DNA of 45,661 nt, from positions 1-45,661 of the forward strand of contig JAJQBR010000046.1 in the NCBI GenBank assembly GCA_021203185.1. The letters run 5' to 3'. This DNA comes from Clostridiales bacterium (GTDB taxonomy: Bacteria > Bacillota > Clostridia > Oscillospirales > Oscillospiraceae). Shown here piece by piece: positions 33,498 to 41,192 of this stretch. The number at the start of each line of letters is the position of its first letter. The stretch's first letter is position 1. A model generated the notes under the pieces. That model did no database searches. It saw nothing but the letters and a program-made list of their open reading frames with translations, and was not told where the DNA came from. Position numbers and translations under genes: made by a program.

Positions 33498-34172
33498 ATG
33501 GCAATGCACAAAAACAGGCTGCTTTTTTCCAAAAGCGGGCGGGCCTGCTACATCTCCCACCTGGATCTGATGGCCACTTTCCAGCGCTCGTTCCTCCGCT
33601 CCGGAGTGGAGATTTGGCAGACCGAGGGTTTTAACCGCCATGTGTTCGTCTCCATCGCCCTGCCCCTGAGCCTGGGGTACTCCAGCGACTGCGAAATTTT
33701 GGAGTTCAATCTGGAATCCGCTTTCTCCTTCGATGAGGTGGTGGAACGGCTGAACCGGGCGCTGCCGGAGGGGATTCACGTCCGGGAGTGTTACGAGGCA
33801 AAAATCCCCTGCAAAAAAATCGTGGATTTGGACTGGACGGTGACAATGGAGTACGACGACGGCGTTCCCGCAATCGCCCCCGCCGCCCTGCGAGAGCTGT
33901 TGGGTCGGGAGAGTTGCGTCATTCAGAAGAAATCCAAGAAGGCCAAACGTGGCTATACCGAGCTGGACATCATCCCCATGGTGAAGGGCTGGTCGCTGGA
34001 GGAACAACCGGACAAGCTGATTTTCTCCGCCCGTCTCGCCGCCCAAAATCCTGGGCTGAACCCCGCCTTAATCATCGACACGCTGGCTGCGGAAGCGCCA
34101 GAGGCCAGGCCCGACTTCGTCCGCTGCCACCGAAACAAGGTCTACGGCGAGGGCGGCACGGTGTTCCGATGA
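33498..34172 (+). CDS. TIGR03936/DUF2344 radical SAM-linked protein
   Basis: 224 residues. The N-terminal block LLFSKSGRACYISHLDLMATFQRSF, with the SHLD motif, is typical of DUF2344. The family always accompanies or is fused to TIGR03960 radical SAM proteins; its reaction is unknown. In many clostridia rng and rplU follow, but here a terminator ends the unit. GGAGG lies 8 bases before the ATG, right after repeat D. Confidence 0.88.
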   Translation: MAMHKNRLLFSKSGRACYISHLDLMATFQRSFLRSGVEIWQTEGFNRHVFVSIALPLSLGYSSDCEILEFNLESAFSFDEVVERLNRALPEGIHVRECYEAKIPCKKIVDLDWTVTMEYDDGVPAIAPAALRELLGRESCVIQKKSKKAKRGYTELDIIPMVKGWSLEEQPDKLIFSARLAAQNPGLNPALIIDTLAAEAPEARPDFVRCHRNKVYGEGGTVFR

Positions 34173-34207
34173 AATCCGCGCACGAACAGTCCTATAATTG
34201 CCTATCA

Positions 34208-34265
34208 GAACCCCCTGTGACACGTTTCCAGAAGCCCGAATGAAACGCGGCACAGGGGGTTCTTT
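34208..34265 (+). terminator. Terminator after the DUF2344 gene
   Basis: GAACCCCCTGTG (34208-34219) pairs perfectly with CACAGGGGGTTC (34251-34262), with an inner GTTTC/GAAAC stem, and TTTG follows. Confidence 0.82.
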
Positions 34266-34318
34266 GCGCGCTTCTATAACCCCCAGAATTTGTTATCCTT
34301 CCCTGTAGAAAACCATCC

Positions 34319-34335
34319 AAATTCTATTCAAATTT
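34319..34335. promoter_or_regulatory. Shared 17-base motif, copy 1 (upstream of the two-component system)
   Basis: AAATTCTATTCAAATTT, partly palindromic (AAATT...AATTT). A second copy at 36680-36696 differs at one position. It ends 4 bases before the -35 box of the response regulator promoter, a typical position for an activator site. Confidence 0.55.
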
Positions 34336-34339
34336 ACTC

Positions 34340-34369
34340 TTGTTTGCGGCATATCTCCTGTGCTATACT
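34340..34369 (+). promoter_or_regulatory. Promoter of the two-component operon and structured leader
   Basis: TTGTTT (34340-34345), an 18-base spacer and TATACT (34364-34369). The leader up to 34527 holds no convincing gene; it can form a GGCG/CGCC hairpin near 34383-34396 and a GACAGAC/GGTCTGTC-type stem near 34406-34440. Together with the terminator and motif this accounts for the 355-base gap. Confidence 0.6.
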
Positions 34370-34527
34370 GATTTTGATTATTGGCGGAAATCGCCTTTCG
34401 CTGCGACAGACAAAACATAAATCAGTCCACAGGGTCTGTCACAACTGCGTATCGCCATTCTATTTAGGATAAAACTCATGCAAACGGTCAACCACCGTAG
34501 AACCTTCGTAACATATGAGGTGGTTTT

Positions 34528-35274
34528 ATGCATTTCGTTATCGTAGAGGATATAGAGGCAGACAGGAATCATCTGATGGATCTCATCAGAAACGACTGCG
34601 CCGCCCACGATGAAATCGTGGAATTTTCGGTTTACTCCAGTGCGGAGGACTTTCTGGCGGACTTCCGCCGGGGGTTTTGCAGCGCCGTCTTTCTGGACAT
34701 TATGCTGGGCAAGGGGATAACCGGCATTGACGCGGCCTGGAAGGTTCGGACACTGGACGAATATCTGCCGATTGTTTTTACCACCACGGAAAAGGGGTTC
34801 GCCCTGGACAGCTACGGCATCCACGCCCTGGATTTCCTGGTTAAGCCGGTTCAGCAGGAGGCCATTCCCTGGTGCATGGGGCGGCTGCGGGAGGCGGCAG
34901 CTGCCCCGGAATACCTGGACGTCAAGGTAAAAGACGCAGGCGGAAGTACGTTCCTCACCCGGAGCGTTCTGTTGGACGAGCTGATCGACATCGAAGCCGT
35001 CCCACGGGGCTGTGTGCTACACACCGTAAAAGAGGATGTGTTCACGGCGCAGAAGCACATGGAGCTGAAAGAACTGATCCCAAAAACCGGACGCTTTTTT
35101 GAGTACGCCCGGGGAATGTCCGTCAACTTTTCCTTTGTCGTCTCCGTCAGCCTCAAGGGAGACATCCTCCTGAAGGACGGACGCCGCCTTTTTTGCAGCA
35201 GGCGGAAAACAAGGGAGACCATCGAGGCGTACCAGCGGTTTCAGTTTGCGCAGCTGCGCGCAAAGGGGGTCTGA
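34528..35274 (+). CDS. LytTR-family response regulator (AgrA-like)
   Basis: 248 residues. Receiver domain 1-120 with acidic pocket (VEDIEAD), phosphoacceptor Asp57 (VFLDIML), Thr/Ser region FTTTEKG and Lys106 (FLVKPV). The C-terminal half fits a LytTR DNA-binding domain (VLHTVKEDVFTAQKHMELKEL then FFEYARGMSVNF then LKDGRRLFCSRR). Such proteins bind pairs of short direct repeats upstream of -35 boxes. GAGGTGG lies before the ATG. The sensor kinase gene starts 2 bases after the stop. No agrB or agrD peptide gene is seen nearby. Confidence 0.88.
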   Translation: MHFVIVEDIEADRNHLMDLIRNDCAAHDEIVEFSVYSSAEDFLADFRRGFCSAVFLDIMLGKGITGIDAAWKVRTLDEYLPIVFTTTEKGFALDSYGIHALDFLVKPVQQEAIPWCMGRLREAAAAPEYLDVKVKDAGGSTFLTRSVLLDELIDIEAVPRGCVLHTVKEDVFTAQKHMELKELIPKTGRFFEYARGMSVNFSFVVSVSLKGDILLKDGRRLFCSRRKTRETIEAYQRFQFAQLRAKGV

Positions 35275-35276
35275 GG

Positions 35277-36593
35277 ATGGAAAGGTTTCTGGCCGTATTC
35301 TGCTTCGCAACGGCAGGCACTCTCCCCTACCGGGTGCTGGCCTATTACCCCTTTCGGAAGCAGCTCCGTTTTCCCATCTGGACTGTCATTCTGATCATCG
35401 GCATCGCCCAGCTGACCCAATCGTTCCTTTATGCGCTGCTGTCGGCACGGGGTGGCAACGGAGTGACCCTCATAGAGGGCATTTTTGCGCCGGCCTGTTT
35501 TGTCATCTACTGCATCTGCATCCGGGCAGACCGATGGAAGATACTGTTCCTTTATGTCTTTGTCTTTGACTATATCTCCCTTGTGTGGGGGACGGCGCGG
35601 TATCTGGAGTGTCTGCTCTTTTATGACCCTGATATGACCTTTGACACGCTGCGAAGCATGGCGTTCCAACTGATTATCCTGGGCGTGACCGTCCCGTTCA
35701 TCGCTCTGTTCCTCAATCGCACCAAAGACAAGGTGTTCTCAACGGAGGCGCCTACCTTCTGGCGGGTCATCTGGATTTTGCCGACCCTGACCACGTTGAT
35801 CGTTCAGCTCTATAACGGGAACCATACCGCAGAAAACGTACATCAGCTTCGGTTTTTCCTCTCTTATATCCTGCTGTTCCTGGAGATGTTCGCCGTTTAC
35901 TATGTCCTGATTCAGGCGCTGGACGTCATTCTACATGAGGCCGCGCTGGAAGAAAAAGCCGCGCAGCAGGAAACTCTCCTGGCCCTCCAGCGCACCCAGT
36001 ACAGCCAAATCTCTCGCTACATGGACGAAACCCGGCAGGCGCGGCACGACCTGTCTCAGCATCTGCGGCTCATCAACCAGTACCTGAACACCGGGGATCA
36101 GGACGCCCTCCGGGAATATGTGGAACGCTATCAGGACGCTCTGCCGCCGGAGAAGAACGTCTTTTTTTGCAAAAATTACGCCGTCAACACCATCGTCAGC
36201 TACTATTACGAGGAGGCACTCCAGTCCGGCATCGACTTTTCCGCAGGCCTGGACCTGCCGGAAGAGCTGCCCATCAGCGAACCGGAATTTTGCTCCATGC
36301 TGGGCAATCTGCTGGAAAACGCCCTCCTCTCCTGCCGGGATACCGTAGGCGCTGCGCCCTTTATCCGCGTTCTGGCCAAGACCCAGGGGGACACTTTGCT
36401 GCTGGCCATCGACAACACCTGCCTGCGAGAGCCGACCTGGGAGGACGGAAAACTCCGCTCCTCCCGGCATGACGGATTCGGGCTGGGAACGGCTTCGGTG
36501 CGTACCATTGCCTCCCATCACAACGGCACGGTCTTTTACACCTGGGCGGACGAGGTATTTTACGCCTCTGTGTCGCTGGCGCTGTCCTGTTGA
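35277..36593 (+). CDS. GHKL sensor histidine kinase (AgrC-like, HPK10)
   Basis: 438 residues. About six transmembrane segments cover residues 5-215, with no large extracellular domain, as in peptide or membrane sensors. A coiled coil (222-250) leads to the phosphoacceptor His257 in RQARHDLSQHL, followed by a GHKL ATPase domain with N-box GNLLENALLS and glycine motif HDGFGLGT. The ATG at 35277 lies 2 bases after the regulator stop codon, so the pair is translationally coupled; an earlier in-frame start would overlap the regulator. The signal is unknown. Confidence 0.88.
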   Translation: MERFLAVFCFATAGTLPYRVLAYYPFRKQLRFPIWTVILIIGIAQLTQSFLYALLSARGGNGVTLIEGIFAPACFVIYCICIRADRWKILFLYVFVFDYISLVWGTARYLECLLFYDPDMTFDTLRSMAFQLIILGVTVPFIALFLNRTKDKVFSTEAPTFWRVIWILPTLTTLIVQLYNGNHTAENVHQLRFFLSYILLFLEMFAVYYVLIQALDVILHEAALEEKAAQQETLLALQRTQYSQISRYMDETRQARHDLSQHLRLINQYLNTGDQDALREYVERYQDALPPEKNVFFCKNYAVNTIVSYYYEEALQSGIDFSAGLDLPEELPISEPEFCSMLGNLLENALLSCRDTVGAAPFIRVLAKTQGDTLLLAIDNTCLREPTWEDGKLRSSRHDGFGLGTASVRTIASHHNGTVFYTWADEVFYASVSLALSC

Positions 36594-36679
36594 CACTCCG
36601 TGGCAGACAGGTCGATACCGGTGAAATCTGTGAAAATCCCCCAGCTCTGATTATGGCAAATTGCACAAAAATAGCGCGT

Positions 36680-36696
36680 AAATTCTATTAAAATTT
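36680..36696. promoter_or_regulatory. Shared 17-base motif, copy 2 (upstream of the receiver-like gene)
   Basis: AAATTCTATTAAAATTT, 16 of 17 positions identical to the copy at 34319-34335. It lies 50 bases before the -35 box of the next promoter, so its position relative to that promoter differs from copy 1. Confidence 0.5.
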
Positions 36697-36745
36697 GGAA
36701 CTGCATACCGTTTACGCAGGATTTTGACCGTTCAGACAAAATCCC

Positions 36746-36774
36746 TTGAAAAAAGCCCCTCAAAATGGTACATT
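36746..36774 (+). promoter_or_regulatory. Promoter of the receiver-like gene
   Basis: TTGAAA (36746-36751), a 17-base spacer and TACATT (36769-36774), 74 bases before the start codon. The rest of the 255-base gap holds only the shared motif. Confidence 0.55.
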
Positions 36775-36848
36775 AAATCTGGAAATGGGATACTTGGAGA
36801 ATGTGGCATACTTCTCATAGCCCCATGAACCAGAAACGGAGGGGGAGC

Positions 36849-37280
36849 ATGGTTCGGTTTGTGATTTACGCAGACAGTGAGGAGGACACCAAATCACTGA
36901 TTCCCCTTCTCCGCGAAGAGGCCCGCAAACGGGGCAAGTGGGCCTTGATCCAGCCCTATGTTGGACAGGAAGCCTTGCCTCGCTACCTTTCCTTTGTCAA
37001 GAGGAATCCCTATCTGGTCATGGTCGTGGCAACGCGTGGCAGCAACGGGCGGACAATTGCTACTAAAATCCGGGAAAACAATCCCCTTGCCCGGATGCTC
37101 TGGTTCTCCGACCCGGACAACTGTGTGTATTCCTACCGAATCCATGTGACCTGCTTCGGCCTGCTCCCCCCCACCGAGGAGGGCGTCGCTCTCGCCCTGG
37201 ACGCCTGCGAACTCTCCTCTGAAAAACCGCCCACGGACAGCCAGGGCAAAAAACGGAACGTCCCCTCTACGCATGAGTGA
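36849..37280 (+). CDS. Stand-alone degenerate receiver-like protein
   Basis: 143 residues. The order of predicted strands and helices suggests a receiver fold: VRFVIYADSEEDTKSL with an acidic cluster, a third strand YLVMVVATRG, an IRENNPLARMLWFSD strand, and a CFGLLPPTEEG strand where receivers have the LLKP turn. The phosphoacceptor Asp at the end of strand 3 and the conserved Lys are both missing, so phosphorylation is not expected. No output domain follows; the last ~25 residues are polar. ATG 36849 has GGAGGGGG just upstream; the longer frame from 36801 is less likely. It lies behind an AgrA/AgrC-like pair with a shared upstream motif. The fold is an inference. Confidence 0.55.
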   Translation: MVRFVIYADSEEDTKSLIPLLREEARKRGKWALIQPYVGQEALPRYLSFVKRNPYLVMVVATRGSNGRTIATKIRENNPLARMLWFSDPDNCVYSYRIHVTCFGLLPPTEEGVALALDACELSSEKPPTDSQGKKRNVPSTHE

Positions 37281-37331
37281 CCCTAAACGCTGTTTGCTCA
37301 GTAGAAAGGTTCCCTCAAAACGGCGCAAAAC

Positions 37332-37372
37332 ACCCCCTTCAAATCCCGGCGCTGACCAGATTTGAAGGGGGT
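37332..37372. terminator. Bidirectional terminator, end of the sulfoquinovose-type locus
   Basis: ACCCCCTTCAAATC (37332-37345) pairs perfectly with GATTTGAAGGGGGT (37359-37372). On the minus strand it is followed by GTTTTG and lies 40 bases after the isomerase stop codon; on the plus strand it can serve the receiver-like gene. Confidence 0.85.
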
Positions 37373-37412
37373 TGCTTATAGCTTCCTTTCGGAAGGAGAA
37401 CCGCGTCTGCAA

Positions 37413-38753
37413 TCAGAACTTGCAGACCTCTGCCTGCAGCATATGCCCCAGCTTTTCCAGTTCGTTGGCTACGCTGTCGTAAATGACCACAAAATGCGGC
37501 TCCCAGCCACCCTTGACGCTGCCATAGACCACGTCCTTAGCGGGGGCGTCTGTTTTGACCACGATGGAGGTGCCGCAGAACTGCTTGGGCTTATCCAGAG
37601 CCGCGCCTTCCGCCAGGAAGAACCGGAAGCTGCCGTCCGGCTTGCGTCCCACCCGGAAGATGGTAACGTGGTCGCAAGCCTGACAGCCAAAGTCCATGGT
37701 GGGGCCGATTTTCCGGTTGGGATGGACGCCTACCGCCGCGCCGGTGTCCTTCCGGGCCAGTGAGCAGGCCGCCATGCCGCAATGCCAGAAGGTGACGGTT
37801 CCCTCCTCCTCGTCCATGGAGACGGGGTCGCCAAAGAAGGTGGCCTTGCCGGAGAGCTGGGAACCGATGTACATGGACAGCGCACCGTAGGCGTCCGATT
37901 CGCAGCTGGCGGCAGTGCCGTTTGCGTTCAGCAGCGACAGCACCGTACACACCGGTGTACCGAAGGAGGTGAAAAAGTCCGGCCAGCACCGGGAGGAAAT
38001 GGCTCCCACGCCGTTGTTCTGTACATACGCCTTGTATGCCTTGTACAGCCGAGCAAAATCCACCACGTTTTTCTCCGGGGTCTTGTCCAACCCCACCAGA
38101 GTCGCTTTTGCCTCGGCCAGCTCCTCGGCGCAGTCGTCAGCGGTGTACCCCTTAGCCACGTCGATGAGTTCTCTGGCCTCGATGGATTCCAGCGTAACGC
38201 CAAAGACGCTCATCATCTCCGCGTCCAGCGCCCGACCAAAGCCGAAGCCCTGCGGCGTGTGGCCGATGGAGGCCATCTTCAGGTGAGTCAAATCCACTTT
38301 CACCTTCGCGGCGCGGATGGCGGCGTTCAGCTCGTCGCGGACTTCTGCCTCGCCGGGGCCGCCAAAGATGTACTCAAACTGTCCCTCTCCCCGGAACGCC
38401 TGAATGGTGTTGGCGGCAGAATAGGCCCCGGTCAGGGAGTTCAGGCGCAAGCGGCCTCCGTCAATGACCGGCTCCCGCAGGGTCCACAGCAGGATGGGGC
38501 AGGAAAAGCGCTTGAGAACCTCGCTGGCATAGGCGGCGTTGGCAAAGGTGATGTTTTGCAGCACCACCAGATCCGGGGAAAGGCCGTCCAGATAGGCGGT
38601 CAGGTCGTCCAGTGTCAGCAGCATTTTCTCCGGGCAGACGGCGGCATCGGTCAGCGACCGCAGCAACGAAACAGACTGATCAAACTGAATCTGAGCGCTT
38701 TCCAAATGAAAGGTGCCGACGCCAATCGGCACATAGGCTACTTGGAATCCCAT
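37413..38753 (-). CDS. L-fucose/arabinose isomerase-fold protein, candidate sulfoquinovose isomerase
   Basis: 446 residues. The sequence fits the fucose-isomerase-like superfamily: an N-terminal Rossmann-like part with SPDLVVLQNITFANAAY, and a C-terminal metal-dependent part with SSRCWPDFFTSFGTPVC and ASCESDAYGALSMYI, whose acidic residues could bind the metal. In the transaldolase sulfoglycolysis pathway, as I recall, a protein of this superfamily (SftI) converts sulfoquinovose to 6-deoxy-6-sulfofructose. Position as the last gene of a unit with a sulfoquinovosidase-like GH31 supports that role. Another aldose or inositol-type substrate cannot be excluded. GGAGG lies 8 bases before the ATG. 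Confidence 0.72.
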   Translation of the reverse strand: MGFQVAYVPIGVGTFHLESAQIQFDQSVSLLRSLTDAAVCPEKMLLTLDDLTAYLDGLSPDLVVLQNITFANAAYASEVLKRFSCPILLWTLREPVIDGGRLRLNSLTGAYSAANTIQAFRGEGQFEYIFGGPGEAEVRDELNAAIRAAKVKVDLTHLKMASIGHTPQGFGFGRALDAEMMSVFGVTLESIEARELIDVAKGYTADDCAEELAEAKATLVGLDKTPEKNVVDFARLYKAYKAYVQNNGVGAISSRCWPDFFTSFGTPVCTVLSLLNANGTAASCESDAYGALSMYIGSQLSGKATFFGDPVSMDEEEGTVTFWHCGMAACSLARKDTGAAVGVHPNRKIGPTMDFGCQACDHVTIFRVGRKPDGSFRFFLAEGAALDKPKQFCGTSIVVKTDAPAKDVVYGSVKGGWEPHFVVIYDSVANELEKLGHMLQAEVCKF

Positions 38754-38882
38754 GAGAGGTTCCTCCTTTACTGTGATTTCACCGTTGATTGATTTAGAGA
38801 ATCATCAAATGATGTTTTGAAAAAGGCAACCCGCCCATCAGAGGAACGGGTTGCCGGAATTGGATGGGTCAGGAAATCAGGA

Positions 38883-40529
38883 TCAGGCGTCGCTGTCGGT
38901 TTTCGTGTCAGCGTCCTCCTCACTGTCGTCCGTGCCGCCTCTGGCGGGACGGGGACCCCACTTGTTGTGTTCAGTCTGGTCGATGGCTTCCGCGTCGAAC
39001 TTCTGGTGGTTGGCGGCCATTTCCGCCTCCTGCTCGGCGTTGGCCTTTTCAATGCGCTTATTCAGACGCATCATGGAGACCAGCAGCACCACGGTCAGGA
39101 TCAGGATGACCAGGGAGATGGGACGGCGGAAGAAGATGGTGTAATCCCGGTCATAGCTCATGGAGGCAGTGACAAAGTTCTTCTCCATAATGCTCTCCAA
39201 AATCATACCCAGCATCAGCGGCGTGTTGTCGATGTCCAGCAGCGTCAGAATGTAGCTGAACACCAAGATAGCGGCGGTCAGCACCAATTCCTTGGTGTTG
39301 TTGGTGGCCGCAAACGCACCGGCGAAGCAGAACATGATGATGGCAGGGGCCAGGTAGGTGTACCGCACCTGGACGATTTTCGCCACGGCGCGGGTCAGGG
39401 CCAGGCCGAAAGGAGCCAGGAAGATGTTGGCCACCAGCAGGCCGAAGATGATGGTGTAGGCCATGACGCCCTGCTTGGTGAACAGGGTGGGGCCGGGAGT
39501 GATGCCGTGAAGGACGAAAGCGCCCAGCAGCAGGGCGGTGACGCCGTCGCCGGGGATACCCAGGGTCAGCAGGGGAATCATGGCGGAGCCAACCACCGCG
39601 TTGTTGGAGGACTCAGCGGCGGCGATGCCTTCCAGACAGCCCTTGCCGAACTCCTCCGGGTGCTTGGAGGTGCGGCGCGCCTCGTTGTAGCACAGGAACT
39701 GGGCCACGCCGCCGCCCACGCCGGGCATGGCGCCCAAAACGGAAGCGATGCCGGAGGACCGCAGACAGGCGGGCAGGATGGACTTGGCCTCCTTCATGGT
39801 CAGGCCCTCTTTGTCGATCTTGTTGGCGTCGTCCAGTTTGCCGCCGGCCAGCTTGAAGTCCCGGAGCTTCATAACCACCTGGGTCAGCGCAATCAGGGCA
39901 ATCATGGCGGGCAGGATGTCGATGCCGTATTTCAGCGTTTTCAGGCCAAAGGAGAAGCGGGAAACGCCGGTGACGGAGTCCAGACCGATGCAGCCCATCA
40001 GCAGGCCAATCATGCCGGAGATGATGGCCTTGGGCAGGCTGCCGCCGGAAACGCCGGCAATCAGGGAGATGCCCAGAATGCCCATGGCGAAGTATTCCAC
40101 CGAGGTAAAGTTGGCGACCAGCTTGGCGATGATCTGTGCGCACAGCAGCAGCAGAATGGCGGAGAACAGACCGCCGAAGGTGGAGGCGAACAGGGAGGTA
40201 TCCAGCGCCTTCTTGACCTTGCCCTTCTTCGCCAGGGGATAGCCGTCGAAGGTGGTGGCAATGGCCGAGTTGGTGCCGGGGGTGTTCAGGGTAATGGCCG
40301 AAATCGACCCGCCGTACATACCGCCCACGTAGACGGCCAGCAGCAGGATGATGGCGGTGGCCGCGTCGTCAAAGGTGTAAGTCAGCGGCAGCATCAGCAC
40401 GATACCCAGCGTGACGCTCAGGCCGGGGATACAGCCTACCACCATGCCGATGGCCAGGCCGATACAAATCATGGCGATGTTGGTCAGGGTGAATGTCTGG
40501 ATAAAAGCAGCTCCAATATCTGCAAACAT
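38883..40529 (-). CDS. tctA: Tripartite tricarboxylate transporter large membrane subunit, TctA
   Basis: 548 residues with about 11-12 transmembrane segments. The signature GCIPGLSVTLGIVLMLPLT near residues 33-51 and a second half-repeat GAMPGVGGGVAQFLCY define the TctA family. The C-terminal ~50 residues are a charged cytoplasmic tail. TctA forms the ion-driven channel of secondary transporters that use a TctC binding protein, mostly for organic anions such as citrate. It starts 6 bases after tctB. Given the neighbours, an anionic sugar such as sulfoquinovose or its glycoside is a reasonable substrate guess. Confidence 0.93.
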   Translation of the reverse strand: MFADIGAAFIQTFTLTNIAMICIGLAIGMVVGCIPGLSVTLGIVLMLPLTYTFDDAATAIILLLAVYVGGMYGGSISAITLNTPGTNSAIATTFDGYPLAKKGKVKKALDTSLFASTFGGLFSAILLLLCAQIIAKLVANFTSVEYFAMGILGISLIAGVSGGSLPKAIISGMIGLLMGCIGLDSVTGVSRFSFGLKTLKYGIDILPAMIALIALTQVVMKLRDFKLAGGKLDDANKIDKEGLTMKEAKSILPACLRSSGIASVLGAMPGVGGGVAQFLCYNEARRTSKHPEEFGKGCLEGIAAAESSNNAVVGSAMIPLLTLGIPGDGVTALLLGAFVLHGITPGPTLFTKQGVMAYTIIFGLLVANIFLAPFGLALTRAVAKIVQVRYTYLAPAIIMFCFAGAFAATNNTKELVLTAAILVFSYILTLLDIDNTPLMLGMILESIMEKNFVTASMSYDRDYTIFFRRPISLVILILTVVLLVSMMRLNKRIEKANAEQEAEMAANHQKFDAEAIDQTEHNKWGPRPARGGTDDSEEDADTKTDSDA

Positions 40530-40535
40530 AACTTA

Positions 40536-41003
40536 TCAACCTCCAAACAGTTCGCCCGTAGGCAGCGGAATGTTGAAAATGTTCTTAAACATCAGGTAAA
40601 TCAGAATGGAAGCGATGACAATGTAGACATAAACCGGCCATTTTCGCTCACCGCAGAAGAATACGATGGCGATAAAGGTGACGATGGATGCGGGAACGTA
40701 GCCAATTTGGATGATGAGTACCACGTAGACGCACAGCATCGCAATGAGAATGATGGCGGGTCTTTCCCTCTGCCAGTCGAACTCAACGATTTTTTCTTTC
40801 TTAAAGACCAGGCTCTGCACCAGCAGTACGACGGAGAAGATCAGCATGATCACCAGGCAGATGCCGGGGATAATGCGGGGACTGGGCGCGCCGGAGTCAT
40901 AAGCAGGCTCCCGCACCTGACTGGGCAGCAGGATCAACAAAATCAAGCTGGCCAGACCCATGATAATGCCGCTCCAGAGGTACGTCCTGATTTTGAATTT
41001 CAT
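40536..41003 (-). CDS. tctB: Tripartite tricarboxylate transporter small membrane subunit, TctB
   Basis: 155 residues with four transmembrane segments (about 8-27, 45-63, 85-118 as two, 125-143), the TctB pattern. The PRIIPGICL motif after the first loop is typical. The ATG at 41003 is preceded by GGGGAAA; a longer frame from 41042 is rejected. The partner of TctA in the same unit. Confidence 0.88.
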   Translation of the reverse strand: MKFKIRTYLWSGIIMGLASLILLILLPSQVREPAYDSGAPSPRIIPGICLVIMLIFSVVLLVQSLVFKKEKIVEFDWQRERPAIILIAMLCVYVVLIIQIGYVPASIVTFIAIVFFCGERKWPVYVYIVIASILIYLMFKNIFNIPLPTGELFGG

Positions 41004-41192
41004 AGGAATTTCCCCTTTCCGCAGGAATGGAACCGGACACAAACGGGCGTATCCACGGGGACGGGCCGGTCACTGGCCGGGCCGCCCCCGAAAAAACGCC
41101 GCTCCCCTCCTGCCGGAGACCCGCCCCGTAAAGAGACGGGCCTCACTGACAGGAGGTAAAAAAGGAATGAAAAACAGGGAAGGGACAGGGGA
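41004..41192 (-). promoter_or_regulatory. tctC-tctB intergenic region with GC-rich hairpins
   Basis: 189 bases on the minus strand. CCCGT/ACGGG and a larger GGCC-rich inverted repeat (near 41078-41097) can form hairpins, without a proper U-tract. Such structures often lower expression of membrane subunits relative to the binding protein; that role is an inference. Confidence 0.35.

Noticed and set aside
34290-34472. A 60-codon frame before the response regulator as a possible autoinducer peptide gene
   Set aside because: It starts with TTG without a ribosome binding site and runs across the promoter boxes; no agrB-like processing protease is nearby.
38817-41159. A 780-codon plus-strand frame opposite tctA and tctB
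   Set aside because: It is antisense to well-supported membrane proteins, has a low-complexity His/Gln/Gly/Asp composition and matches no family; GC-rich third positions create such open frames.
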